A stretch of 64,000 bases of DNA from Qiania dongpingensis. Its GTDB lineage: Bacteria; Bacillota; Clostridia; Lachnospirales; Lachnospiraceae. The notes beneath the pieces were generated by a model. That model was not told the origin of the DNA. It saw only the letters and a list, made by a program, of their open reading frames with translations, and searched no databases. A program made the position numbers and the translations under genes. The stretch is taken from NCBI RefSeq assembly GCF_014337195.1, contig NZ_CP060634.1, forward strand, positions 1,984,001 through 2,048,000, read 5' to 3'. Within the stretch, counting starts at the first letter, position 1. The number at the start of each line of letters is the position of its first letter. Of the stretch, positions 48,402 to 56,764 are shown piece by piece.

Positions 48402-48430
48402 TTCAAAAAACAGGGGATATCATCTATAAT
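48402..48430 (+). promoter_or_regulatory. Promoter of the HtrA-like gene
   Basis: TTCAAA (48402-48407), a 17-base spacer and a perfect TATAAT (48425-48430), 52 bases before the ATG at 48482. Confidence 0.55.
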
Positions 48431-48481
48431 AGAAACAGTGTTTCTATTTGGGCTTTGTATCTGTTGTCAAGGAGAGTTTGT

Positions 48482-49858
48482 ATGGCAGATTTAAACGATA
48501 GGAATCAAGAGGATCTTGAGGCCTCAGAGGAAGCTCCAAAGTACCCTGAGGGGAAAAAAGAGGACAGGCAGGAGACTGGGCGGGAACCAGAGTCTATGTT
48601 TGTGCGGGAGAGGATTCTGAACAAGGCGGAGAGCCGCAGAAAGTGGATCAACAGGATTGCCGTGCTGGTGGTGAGCGCGGTTATTTTTGGTGTGGTCTCC
48701 TGTCTGGTCTTTGCAGGGCTTAAGCCACATGCTGAGAAATGGTTCAGCAAGGAGCCGCCGGAGACGGCTATCCATATACCCAAGGACGAAGAGACCACGG
48801 CCGCGGCCGAAACGGCCCCCCCGGAGACGACCACAGAAGAGACGGAGACGGAAGAAGACATCAAAGACGTGGTGGAATCCGCGGTGGAGTCCTATCGCTG
48901 GAGCGTACAAGACTATGAAAACCTCTATGAGGCCATGAGTCAGACGGCTGCCGGGGTGAATACCGGGATCGTGACGGTCACGACCAGGACCCAGGAGACA
49001 GACTGGTTTAACAATACCATTGAAACAGAAGGAAAGGCTTCGGGCGTGATATGGAACGTCACGGCTTCAGAGATGCTGGTTCTGACCAGTTACCAGGTTT
49101 CGGAAAATGAAACGACTGTTGAGGTGACATTCTGCAATGGAACGAAGGTTTCTGCGTTTGTAAAGGCTGCAGATGGAAAGACCGGGATCGCCATTGTGTG
49201 CGTTCCTTTGGGAAGCGTGGATGAGGTCACAAAAAGCGCGGTCAGCCAGGTGCCTCTGGGCAATTCTTTTGGCGCGAAGATTGGTCAGCCGGTGATTCTG
49301 GCCGGAAGCCCGAAGGATTATGTGGGTTCTGTAGCATATGGAATGATCACCTATGTCAGGACCAGCGTTCAAAAGGAAGACGCGGAGGTGCGGATGCTTT
49401 ATACAGATGTGTCCACCAGCGCTCAGGCCACCGGTTTTGTGTTGAATCTGGACGGGCAGATCATCGGCATGATCACATCCAAAACAGTGGGGACTAATAC
49501 GGGAGCCATAGGGATTTCGGATCTTAAGACAGTGATCGAACGGTTATCAAACGGCGTGCCGCTTGCTTATTTGGGAGTGATCGGACAGGATGTGACTGCG
49601 GAGATCAGCGAAAAATATCAGGTCCCGAGGGGGATTTATGTGTCGGACGCGGTCCTGGAGGGCCCGGCATACAATGTAGGAATCCAGAGCGGAGATGTGA
49701 TCGTCGGGCTGGACGGTACTGAGGTCCTGACCGTCAAAGAACTCCAAAGCTATCTGGAGGGAAAAAATCCCGGAGATACGGTCCTGGTAAAAGCTCAGAG
49801 GATTGGCCGGGAAGGCTATACGGAGATTGAATTTCCTGTAGGGCTGGGCGTACGGTGA
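48482..49858 (+). CDS. HtrA/DegP-like membrane pseudoprotease with PDZ domain
   Basis: 458 residues. A cytoplasmic acidic N-terminus, one membrane helix (about 60-80), a Thr/Glu-rich linker (about 95-135), an S1C trypsin-like fold (about 155-355) and a C-terminal PDZ domain (about 362-455; VLEGPAYNVGIQSGDVIVGL). All three catalytic positions are changed: the His of TNNHVV is Gln205 (TSYQV), the Asp of TDLAV is Gly235 (TGIAI), and the Ser of GNSGGP is Thr317 (QATGF). It should not hydrolyse peptides and may be a scaffold or sensor. AAGGAGA supports the ATG at 48482. Confidence 0.85.
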   Translation: MADLNDRNQEDLEASEEAPKYPEGKKEDRQETGREPESMFVRERILNKAESRRKWINRIAVLVVSAVIFGVVSCLVFAGLKPHAEKWFSKEPPETAIHIPKDEETTAAAETAPPETTTEETETEEDIKDVVESAVESYRWSVQDYENLYEAMSQTAAGVNTGIVTVTTRTQETDWFNNTIETEGKASGVIWNVTASEMLVLTSYQVSENETTVEVTFCNGTKVSAFVKAADGKTGIAIVCVPLGSVDEVTKSAVSQVPLGNSFGAKIGQPVILAGSPKDYVGSVAYGMITYVRTSVQKEDAEVRMLYTDVSTSAQATGFVLNLDGQIIGMITSKTVGTNTGAIGISDLKTVIERLSNGVPLAYLGVIGQDVTAEISEKYQVPRGIYVSDAVLEGPAYNVGIQSGDVIVGLDGTEVLTVKELQSYLEGKNPGDTVLVKAQRIGREGYTEIEFPVGLGVR

Positions 49859-49965
49859 GGGGGATTTCCTACGATAAGCCCGGCAGAACGGCTTTGATAC
49901 GATGGAAAAACGGCATATCAAAAGCCGGAAAATAGAAAAGATAAGAAATTAGACGGGAGAATGAA

Positions 49966-50910
49966 ATGAAATATATTGAGACTTTACGCGAGGGCGAACG
50001 GCTTTCAGAAATTTATCTTTGCAAGACGAAGCAGGTTGCGAAGACTAAAATGGGAAAGACGTATTATTCCCTTGTACTGCAGGATAAAACCGGCGTTGTG
50101 GACGGAAAGATATGGGAGCTTTCCGGAGGCATCGACCATTTTGAAGCATTGGATTATATTAAGATCGACGGCGATGTCACCAGCTTTCAGGGGGCGCTGC
50201 AGGTCAATGTCCGGCGTGTGCGGATGGCTGCCGCAGGGGAATACAATCCTGCGGATTATCTCCCCGTTTCCTCCAAAAATATTGACCAGATGTATGCGGA
50301 GCTCCTCCGTTTTGTGAAAAGCATTGAAAATGAGAAGCTGAGGACCCTGGCGGAGCGCTTTTTTGTGGAGGATAAGGCGTTTATCCAGTCCTTCAAAGGA
50401 CATTCGGCGGCAAAGACCGTTCACCACGGCTTTGTGGGAGGTTTATTGGAGCACACTCTGAGCGTGGCGCAGCTATGTGATTTTTACTGCGGCCATTATC
50501 CGGTCCTGAAACGGGACCTGCTGATCGCCGCCGCGCTGTTTCATGATATTGGTAAAACGAAGGAGCTTTCGGACTTTCCGGAAAATGACTACACCGATGA
50601 CGGCCAGCTGCTTGGGCATATAGTGATGGGTACGCTGATGGTTGATGAGAAGCTTAAGACGGTACCGGGCTTTCCCCATAAGACGGCGTCGGAATTAAAG
50701 CATTGTATTCTGGCCCACCATGGGGAGTATGAGTACGGTTCTCCGAAGAAACCGGCGCTGGCGGAGGCCATAGCGCTGAATTTCGCGGACAATACCGATG
50801 CTAAGATGCAGACGATGACGGAGCTTCTGGCAGGGAATGCGGGTAATCATGACTGGCTGGGATTCAACCGGCTGATGGATTCCAATGTGCGGATGTCCAC
50901 GGAGCTTTGA
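49966..50910 (+). CDS. yhaM: 3'-5' exoribonuclease YhaM family
   Basis: 314 residues. The N-terminal OB-fold nucleic-acid-binding domain (about 15-100) includes GKTYYSLVLQDKTGVVDGKIW. The HD domain (about 145-280) has GGLLEHTLSVAQ and ALFHDIGKTKEL, with later ILAHHGEYEYGSP. The gene matches YhaM from Bacillus (314 residues), a 3'-5' exonuclease trimming RNA ends. GGGAGAATGAA precedes the ATG. Confidence 0.94.
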   Translation: MKYIETLREGERLSEIYLCKTKQVAKTKMGKTYYSLVLQDKTGVVDGKIWELSGGIDHFEALDYIKIDGDVTSFQGALQVNVRRVRMAAAGEYNPADYLPVSSKNIDQMYAELLRFVKSIENEKLRTLAERFFVEDKAFIQSFKGHSAAKTVHHGFVGGLLEHTLSVAQLCDFYCGHYPVLKRDLLIAAALFHDIGKTKELSDFPENDYTDDGQLLGHIVMGTLMVDEKLKTVPGFPHKTASELKHCILAHHGEYEYGSPKKPALAEAIALNFADNTDAKMQTMTELLAGNAGNHDWLGFNRLMDSNVRMSTEL

Positions 50911-50982
50911 ACCCGGAATCAAATCTAAAATTGCAGGCCGCCGGCGATAGATGGAAGGCGGCCGGAATAAGGAGTTTTTATA

Positions 50983-52410
50983 TTGGAAAAAAACCAGGTT
51001 TTTCAGACGGTTATTGAAGATATGAATGAACAGGGAGAGGGTATAGGCAGAGTCAATGGCTATACCCTTTTTATTAAGGATGCGGTCATCGGAGACCGTA
51101 TCGAGGGAAAAGTGGTGAAAGCCAAAAAGCACTATGGCTATGGCCGCGTGCTGTCCATTTTGGAGCCGTCCCCCTTTCGGGTGACGCCTAGATGTCCCGC
51201 CGCTGCGCCCTGCGGGGGATGCCAGCTTCAGGCGATGTCCTATGAAAGACAGCTTCAGTTTAAGGAGGATAAGGTTCGGAATCATCTGGTACGCATCGGG
51301 GGCTTTTCAGAGGACAGCCTTCCCATGGAGCCGATATTGGGAATGGAAATAGGAGAAGAACCCTTTTCAGAAAAAGAGACTCGGGGAGAAACCGGGGGAA
51401 GCGGCCCCTTTCATTACCGGAACAAGGGACAATTTCCTTTTGGTAGGGCAAAGGACGGGAGAATCGTCTATGGCTTTTATGCAGGCCGGACTCACTCCAT
51501 TGTCGAAGCAGAGGGATGCTGTCTGGGAGCGCCGGTCTGCGAAAAGATCCTGCAGACCATAAAGAGGTTCATGGAAGAGTATCATATTGAACCCTATAAT
51601 GAAGAAACGCATTCCGGTCTGATACGCCACGCCTTGATTCGGACAGGTTATCACACCGGGGAGATCATGGTCTGCCTGGTCATCAACGGAGACCGCCTTC
51701 CCCGCGCGCAGGTTTTGACGGATCGGCTGATGGAAATAAAGGGGATGGCCTCGGTATCTGTCAATATCAATCGGGAAAGGACCAATGTAATATTGGGAGA
51801 GAAGGTGGTCTGCCTGTCAGGCCTGCCTTATATCACCGACCGGATCGGCGCCCTCACTTATAAGATTTCTCCACAGTCCTTTTACCAGGTGAACCCTGTC
51901 CAAACGGAGAAGCTTTATGGGAAAGTCCTGGAGTACGCCGGCCTGACAGGTTCGGAGACCGTATGGGATCTGTACTGCGGTATCGGCACCATCTCCCTGT
52001 TTCTGGCACAGAGGGCAAAACAGGTATTCGGGGTGGAGATCGTACCGGCAGCCATAGAAAATGCCCGGGAAAATGCGAAGCTTAACGGTATTCCGAATAC
52101 GGAATTCTTTGTGGGAAAGGCTGAGGAAGTAGTGCCCCGGTGGTATGAGGAGCATGAGGAGGCCTCTGTGGACGTCATTGTTGTGGATCCGCCCAGGAAA
52201 GGCTGTGACGAGACACTTTTAAAGACCATGGTCCAGATGAGGCCAGGGAAGATCATCTATGTGTCCTGCGACTCCGCCACCTTGGCGAGGGATCTGAAAT
52301 ATTTGTGCGAAGAAGCGTACAGGGTGGAGAAAGTACAGCCGGTGGATATGTTCCCGCAGGGGGTACACTGCGAGGTCTGCGTGGAACTGGGAAGAAACAA
52401 AACTATCTGA
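50983..52410 (+). CDS. rlmD: 23S rRNA (uracil-C5)-methyltransferase, RlmD/RumA type
   Basis: 475 residues. An N-terminal TRAM domain (about 5-60) precedes cysteine ligands CPAAAPCGGC (4Fe-4S) and a SAM domain with WDLYCGIGTISLFLAQ. The catalytic Cys is in IIYVSCDSATLARDL. TrmA-family enzymes of this type methylate uracil 1939 or 747 of 23S rRNA. TTG start at 50983 with AAGGAG 8 bases upstream; a GGCCGCC/GGCGGCC hairpin sits just before the RBS (50936-50963). Confidence 0.92.
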   Translation: MEKNQVFQTVIEDMNEQGEGIGRVNGYTLFIKDAVIGDRIEGKVVKAKKHYGYGRVLSILEPSPFRVTPRCPAAAPCGGCQLQAMSYERQLQFKEDKVRNHLVRIGGFSEDSLPMEPILGMEIGEEPFSEKETRGETGGSGPFHYRNKGQFPFGRAKDGRIVYGFYAGRTHSIVEAEGCCLGAPVCEKILQTIKRFMEEYHIEPYNEETHSGLIRHALIRTGYHTGEIMVCLVINGDRLPRAQVLTDRLMEIKGMASVSVNINRERTNVILGEKVVCLSGLPYITDRIGALTYKISPQSFYQVNPVQTEKLYGKVLEYAGLTGSETVWDLYCGIGTISLFLAQRAKQVFGVEIVPAAIENARENAKLNGIPNTEFFVGKAEEVVPRWYEEHEEASVDVIVVDPPRKGCDETLLKTMVQMRPGKIIYVSCDSATLARDLKYLCEEAYRVEKVQPVDMFPQGVHCEVCVELGRNKTI

Positions 52411-52510
52411 CTTGAGTGATGCCCATCCGGTATTCATAGAGCACGAAAAAGCAGAAATCTAAAAGCAGAGCTTATATGATAACTTTATGGGGAAAAGGAG
52501 GGATGGAAAC

Positions 52511-55500
52511 TTGGTAAACAAGAAAACAGAGGTTACAATACACAGTTCTGCAGCAGAGTATTTAACATATGTCGCGTCTATTGGAGATCAGGCAGACAGC
52601 TTTGAGATGCGATATGAAGATGAAAATATATGGCTGACACAGAAAATGATGGCGGAATTATATAATGTTTCAGTATCTGCAATCAATCAGCACCTCAAGA
52701 AAATATTTGAAGATGGCGAATTACTGGAAGAAGCAGTTATTAAGAAATACTTAATAACTGCGGCAGATGGTAAATCCTATTGTACGAAACACTATAATTT
52801 ACAGGCAATTATTGCTGTTGGGTTTAAGGTGAATAATGAACGTGCGGTACGCTTTCGTAAATGGTCAGGACAAATTGTGAAAGATTATACAATTCAGGGC
52901 TGGACTATGGATAAGGAGCGTCTGAAAAAAGGTCATATGTTTACAGATGAATATTTTGAAAGGCAATTGCAGAATATTCGGGAAATACGACTTTCTGAAC
53001 GGAAATTTTATCAAAAAATTACTGACTTATACGCTACGGCTTTCGATTACGATAAAGATGCAATGACCACCAGACGTTTTTTCCAAACTGTACAAAATAA
53101 GATGCATTGGGCTGTCCACAGACATACAGCGGCAGAATTAATTGTTGAACGAGCTGATGCTGAGAAAGAATATATGGGCCTGACTACTTGGACATCGGCT
53201 CCTGATGGGAAAATTGTTAAGTCAGATGTCTCGATTGCCAAAAATTATTTGAATGATAAAGAAATGTCCTATATGGAGAGAATTGTATCGCTATATCTTG
53301 ATTATGCAGAATTGCAGGCGGAACGTAAAATTCCAATGAGCATGGAGGATTGGGCAAAACGCCTGGATGGGTTCCTGGAATTCAATGGGAATGAAATACT
53401 GACGGGTGCAGGTAAAGTCAGTGCAGAACAGGCGAAACTTTATGCGGAAACAGAGTTTGAGAAATATCGCATTGTACAGGATAGAATGTTTGTGTCTGAC
53501 TATGACAGATTTCTTCTTGAAATAGAAGAACAGAAGTGCAGTATGATCGCTCATAAAAGAGAATCCGACGGGAGGGAACAGTCATGGAGTGAACACAGCA
53601 GAAATGTGTCGAAATTATGTTTTTGGGCAGCCGAAAAATTAGGTTTAGGCATATTGGCAAAATTGACTGGTCTGCTTCACGACTTCGGGAAGGGAACCGT
53701 AGATTTTTTAAGCTTCTTGCGAGGGGCCGGCGATAAGCACCCTAATCACGCCGGCTTGGGGGCACTCTATGTTCACCGGCATTGGTGGATGCCGGCGAAA
53801 ACGGTAAAGGAAAGGCAAACGGCTCAATTGATCGCTTTGTGTATTTATGGGCATCATGCCGGTTTGCCGGACTGCTTGAATGATTCTGGAAATTCTCCAT
53901 ATTTGAATGGTTTGGAGGAGCAGTCGGATGACTATTATATGGAGGCCATGGGAAACTTCTATTCAGAGATAGCATCTGCCGAGGAATTGGATGAGCTGTT
54001 TACTGGGGCATGCGGAGAACTAGAGAAATTTGGGCTGGATAAATATTCTTTTGACTGGGGAATGCTGGCACGGCTCTTACTGAGTGTACTTATTGATTCA
54101 GACAGATGGGATTCTGCATGCTTTGATTATGATGCCAATCCCTTTGAAACGTTTCAGAATGATCAGCCGGATTGGAAAAAGCTTCTTCTTGAGCTTGAGA
54201 CTTTTTTGGGAAGTTTTCCCAAAAAAGGGAAATTGGCGGAGATTCGATGGAATATATCCGAGTGGTGCAGAGATGCGGGAGAATTAAAACCGGGAATTTA
54301 TACTCTGTCAGTTCCCACGGGAGGAGGGAAAACGTATTCCAGTCTGCGGTTTGCCCTTGCTCAGGCCAAAAAGTATGGTCAGAGGAGAATTTTTTATTTT
54401 ATACCTATGAATACGATACTGGATCAAAATTCTAAGGATATCAGAGATGCGCTTTCTGATTATCCGTCAATTCTCGAGCATCATTCCAATGTGGTCCTGG
54501 AGGATGAAGAAGAGGAGAAGAAGTATCGAAGATTGACAGAGCGATGGGACAGCGACATTATTTTGACCAGTTTAGTTCAATTTCTGGACTCGTTGTTTCA
54601 GAATGGTAATAGCAAAGCAAGAAGAATGTACCGCCTTGTGGATTCAGTTCTTATTTTTGATGAGATTCAGGCTCTGCCTAAAAGATGCCGGGAATTGTTT
54701 GAAAAAGCCATTCAATTTCTTGTGCGGTATTGTAACTGTACCGTGTTGCTCTGTACGGCAACACAGCCGGAGCTGAATTTAGAAGCGAAAGAATTAGTCC
54801 CAGATGTGGATGCGCTGTATCGAAAATTAAAGCGGGTAACTTATATTCCTCAATTGGAGGTGCGGAGATATCAAGAGGCTGCCATTGATATTGTCGAGTT
54901 TATTCGAGATAAAAAATCCGTGCTGACTATTGTAAATACAAAGGATGCGGCTTGGAATGTTTTTAAGGGGATTTTAGAGCAGCTGGAAATACTGAATTAT
55001 GGTTTAGTAGAAATCAAACAGGGGCTTTCGGATGAAGCACTTGAGGAATATGCAAGAGACTGTGGAGAAAACAAGGTTTTGTGTGTGCATCTGAGCACAC
55101 TTATGTGTCCAGAGCATCGAACAGAAATCGTTCGGTGGGTTAAAGCCTGGCTGGAAGCAGAAAAACTGGTTTGCTGTGTTTCCACAGCCTTGATCGAAGC
55201 GGGGATCAATGTGAGCTTTCCAATCGTGATACGAAGTTTGGCCGGCATTCCGAGTGTGGTTCAGGCGGCTGGGCGTTGTAATCGAAACTGTGAAGCAGAT
55301 AGGGGATACATATATTTGTGGAATCTGGCTGAGGAGAGACTGGGGCGATTGCCGGATATCCAGAAAGGAAAAGAAATCAGTATGAGCCTGTTCAGCAGCA
55401 TAGGAGATATAGATGAAATAGGAACCCCACAGATGATCAAAAAATATTTTGAAAAAGAAGAAGTCTATACTCAGAAGGTGGAGAAATATCCGTATAAAGA

Positions 55501-55924
55501 ATGGAATTCAGATTTGGTCACCATGTTTTCCACTAACAGAGAGTGCCGGAATGTAGCTGAGGATTTGCAGGATAATCCTTTACCTAATCTCAGCAAACGA
55601 CTTAGTCAGAGCTTCCGGACTGCCGGATCAGCTTTCCGAGTCATCGACCAAAAAACAAAAAGTGTAATAGTTCCTTATGGAAAGGGAAAAGAGTTGATTG
55701 AAAAGTTGGCCGGCCGGCATCCCCTCAGTGAGGAAATCAAATATTTAAAAAAAGCACAGCGATACAGCGTAGATTTATTTGAACAGATTTTTGAGCGATT
55801 GGGAAGAGAAGGCGCCCTGATTTCTTTGGGAGATACCGGTGCAGTTGTTTTAAAGGAAGAGTATTACAACGCCTGGGCCGGAGTTAGTATTACGCCGCGG
55901 GAAATGGTGGATCTCATAATGTGA
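52511..55924 (+). CDS. cas3: RhuM-Cas3 fusion: RhuM-family domain joined to type I-C Cas3 nuclease-helicase
   Basis: 1137 residues. Residues 1-344 form a complete RhuM-family (Virulence_RhuM) protein with ENIWLTQKMMAELYNVSVSA (HTH-like), FFQTVQNKMHWAVHRHTAAE and YEKYRIVQDRMFVSDYDR. From Met345 (MIAHKRESDGREQ) a full type I-C Cas3 follows. Its HD nuclease has His362 and HDFGKG (390-395); its helicase has Walker A PTGGGKT (602-608), DEIQ (717-720), CTATQPE and QAAGRCNRN. Cas3 degrades the non-target strand after Cascade binding. The TTG at 52511 has AAGGAGG 8 bases upstream; the ATG at 52487 would overlap that site. An ATG at 53543 could start separate Cas3 but lacks a good RBS. Normal I-C Cas3 is about 800 residues. 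Confidence 0.88.
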   Translation: MVNKKTEVTIHSSAAEYLTYVASIGDQADSFEMRYEDENIWLTQKMMAELYNVSVSAINQHLKKIFEDGELLEEAVIKKYLITAADGKSYCTKHYNLQAIIAVGFKVNNERAVRFRKWSGQIVKDYTIQGWTMDKERLKKGHMFTDEYFERQLQNIREIRLSERKFYQKITDLYATAFDYDKDAMTTRRFFQTVQNKMHWAVHRHTAAELIVERADAEKEYMGLTTWTSAPDGKIVKSDVSIAKNYLNDKEMSYMERIVSLYLDYAELQAERKIPMSMEDWAKRLDGFLEFNGNEILTGAGKVSAEQAKLYAETEFEKYRIVQDRMFVSDYDRFLLEIEEQKCSMIAHKRESDGREQSWSEHSRNVSKLCFWAAEKLGLGILAKLTGLLHDFGKGTVDFLSFLRGAGDKHPNHAGLGALYVHRHWWMPAKTVKERQTAQLIALCIYGHHAGLPDCLNDSGNSPYLNGLEEQSDDYYMEAMGNFYSEIASAEELDELFTGACGELEKFGLDKYSFDWGMLARLLLSVLIDSDRWDSACFDYDANPFETFQNDQPDWKKLLLELETFLGSFPKKGKLAEIRWNISEWCRDAGELKPGIYTLSVPTGGGKTYSSLRFALAQAKKYGQRRIFYFIPMNTILDQNSKDIRDALSDYPSILEHHSNVVLEDEEEEKKYRRLTERWDSDIILTSLVQFLDSLFQNGNSKARRMYRLVDSVLIFDEIQALPKRCRELFEKAIQFLVRYCNCTVLLCTATQPELNLEAKELVPDVDALYRKLKRVTYIPQLEVRRYQEAAIDIVEFIRDKKSVLTIVNTKDAAWNVFKGILEQLEILNYGLVEIKQGLSDEALEEYARDCGENKVLCVHLSTLMCPEHRTEIVRWVKAWLEAEKLVCCVSTALIEAGINVSFPIVIRSLAGIPSVVQAAGRCNRNCEADRGYIYLWNLAEERLGRLPDIQKGKEISMSLFSSIGDIDEIGTPQMIKKYFEKEEVYTQKVEKYPYKEWNSDLVTMFSTNRECRNVAEDLQDNPLPNLSKRLSQSFRTAGSAFRVIDQKTKSVIVPYGKGKELIEKLAGRHPLSEEIKYLKKAQRYSVDLFEQIFERLGREGALISLGDTGAVVLKEEYYNAWAGVSITPREMVDLIM

Positions 55925-55987
55925 CGATTATGTAAACGGGCATTTCCATATCAACAAGTACGAATAAAACAAAGGAGGAATGTCGTA

Positions 55988-56764
55988 TTGAAAATCAGAA
56001 ATCAGATTGAATATTGTGTGTCGGGAAAGTACGCATTATTCAGTGATCCGATTGCCCGGATGGGCGGAGAGAAGTTCAGCTATATGCTTCCGACTTATCA
56101 GGCGTTAAAAGGAATCACAGAAAGCATATATTGGAAGCCGTCTATTTTATGGGTGGTGGATGAAGTCCGGATTATGAAGCCTATTCGAACAGAATCGAAA
56201 AATATCCGGCCGATTAGTTACGTCGCGCCGAAGAATACACTGTCCGTCTATACTTATTTGGAGGATGTGACTTATCAGGTCCGGGCACATTTTATATTTA
56301 ATGAAAACCGGCGGGAAGATCTGGAAAATGATTTTAATGAGAATAAGCACCACAATATCGCAAAGCGTATGGTGGAGAAAGGAGGCCGCAGAGATATTTT
56401 CCTGGGAACCAGAGAATGCCAGGGATATGTGGAGCCTTGTACGTTTGGCGAAGGAGAAAGCTATTATGACGACTATGGAGAATTGGATTTTGGGTTAATG
56501 TTTCATGGATTTGATTATCCGGATGAGACCGGTGATTCCATTTTGGCTGCCAGATTCTGGAGGCCAAAGATGATAGATGGAGTGGTCAGGTTCCTTCTGC
56601 CGGAAGAAATTCCGGAAGAGATGAAGCGGAAGATTCGCCCGATGAAAGTAAAGAAATTCGGAAAAGAGCTTAATAATTTCAGCGGCCTGACGGAGGAAGC
56701 TCTTCAGTCGGAATTTACCGGGGAAGGAGGAGGAATGAATGGGCTGGATGCAGAAATTGTGTGA
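55988..56764 (+). CDS. cas5c: Type I-C Cas5 (Cas5c), pre-crRNA endoribonuclease
   Basis: A 258-residue RAMP protein that in type I-C replaces Cas6: it cuts the repeat RNA and stays at the 5' handle of the crRNA. Visible marks are RNQIEYCVSGKYALFSDPI, SYMLPTYQALKGI, the basic KHHNIAKRMVEKGGRRD with the Lys/His pair typical of the catalytic site, and DIFLGTRECQGYVEP. TTG start at 55988 with AAAGGAGGAA 7 bases upstream. It overlaps cas8c by 26 bases. Confidence 0.95.
   Translation: MKIRNQIEYCVSGKYALFSDPIARMGGEKFSYMLPTYQALKGITESIYWKPSILWVVDEVRIMKPIRTESKNIRPISYVAPKNTLSVYTYLEDVTYQVRAHFIFNENRREDLENDFNENKHHNIAKRMVEKGGRRDIFLGTRECQGYVEPCTFGEGESYYDDYGELDFGLMFHGFDYPDETGDSILAARFWRPKMIDGVVRFLLPEEIPEEMKRKIRPMKVKKFGKELNNFSGLTEEALQSEFTGEGGGMNGLDAEIV

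Noticed and set aside
49885-49927. Inverted repeat CGGCTTTGATA/TATCAAAAGCCG between the HtrA-like gene and yhaM.
   Set aside because: No T run follows and it has a long loop; too weak to call a terminator.
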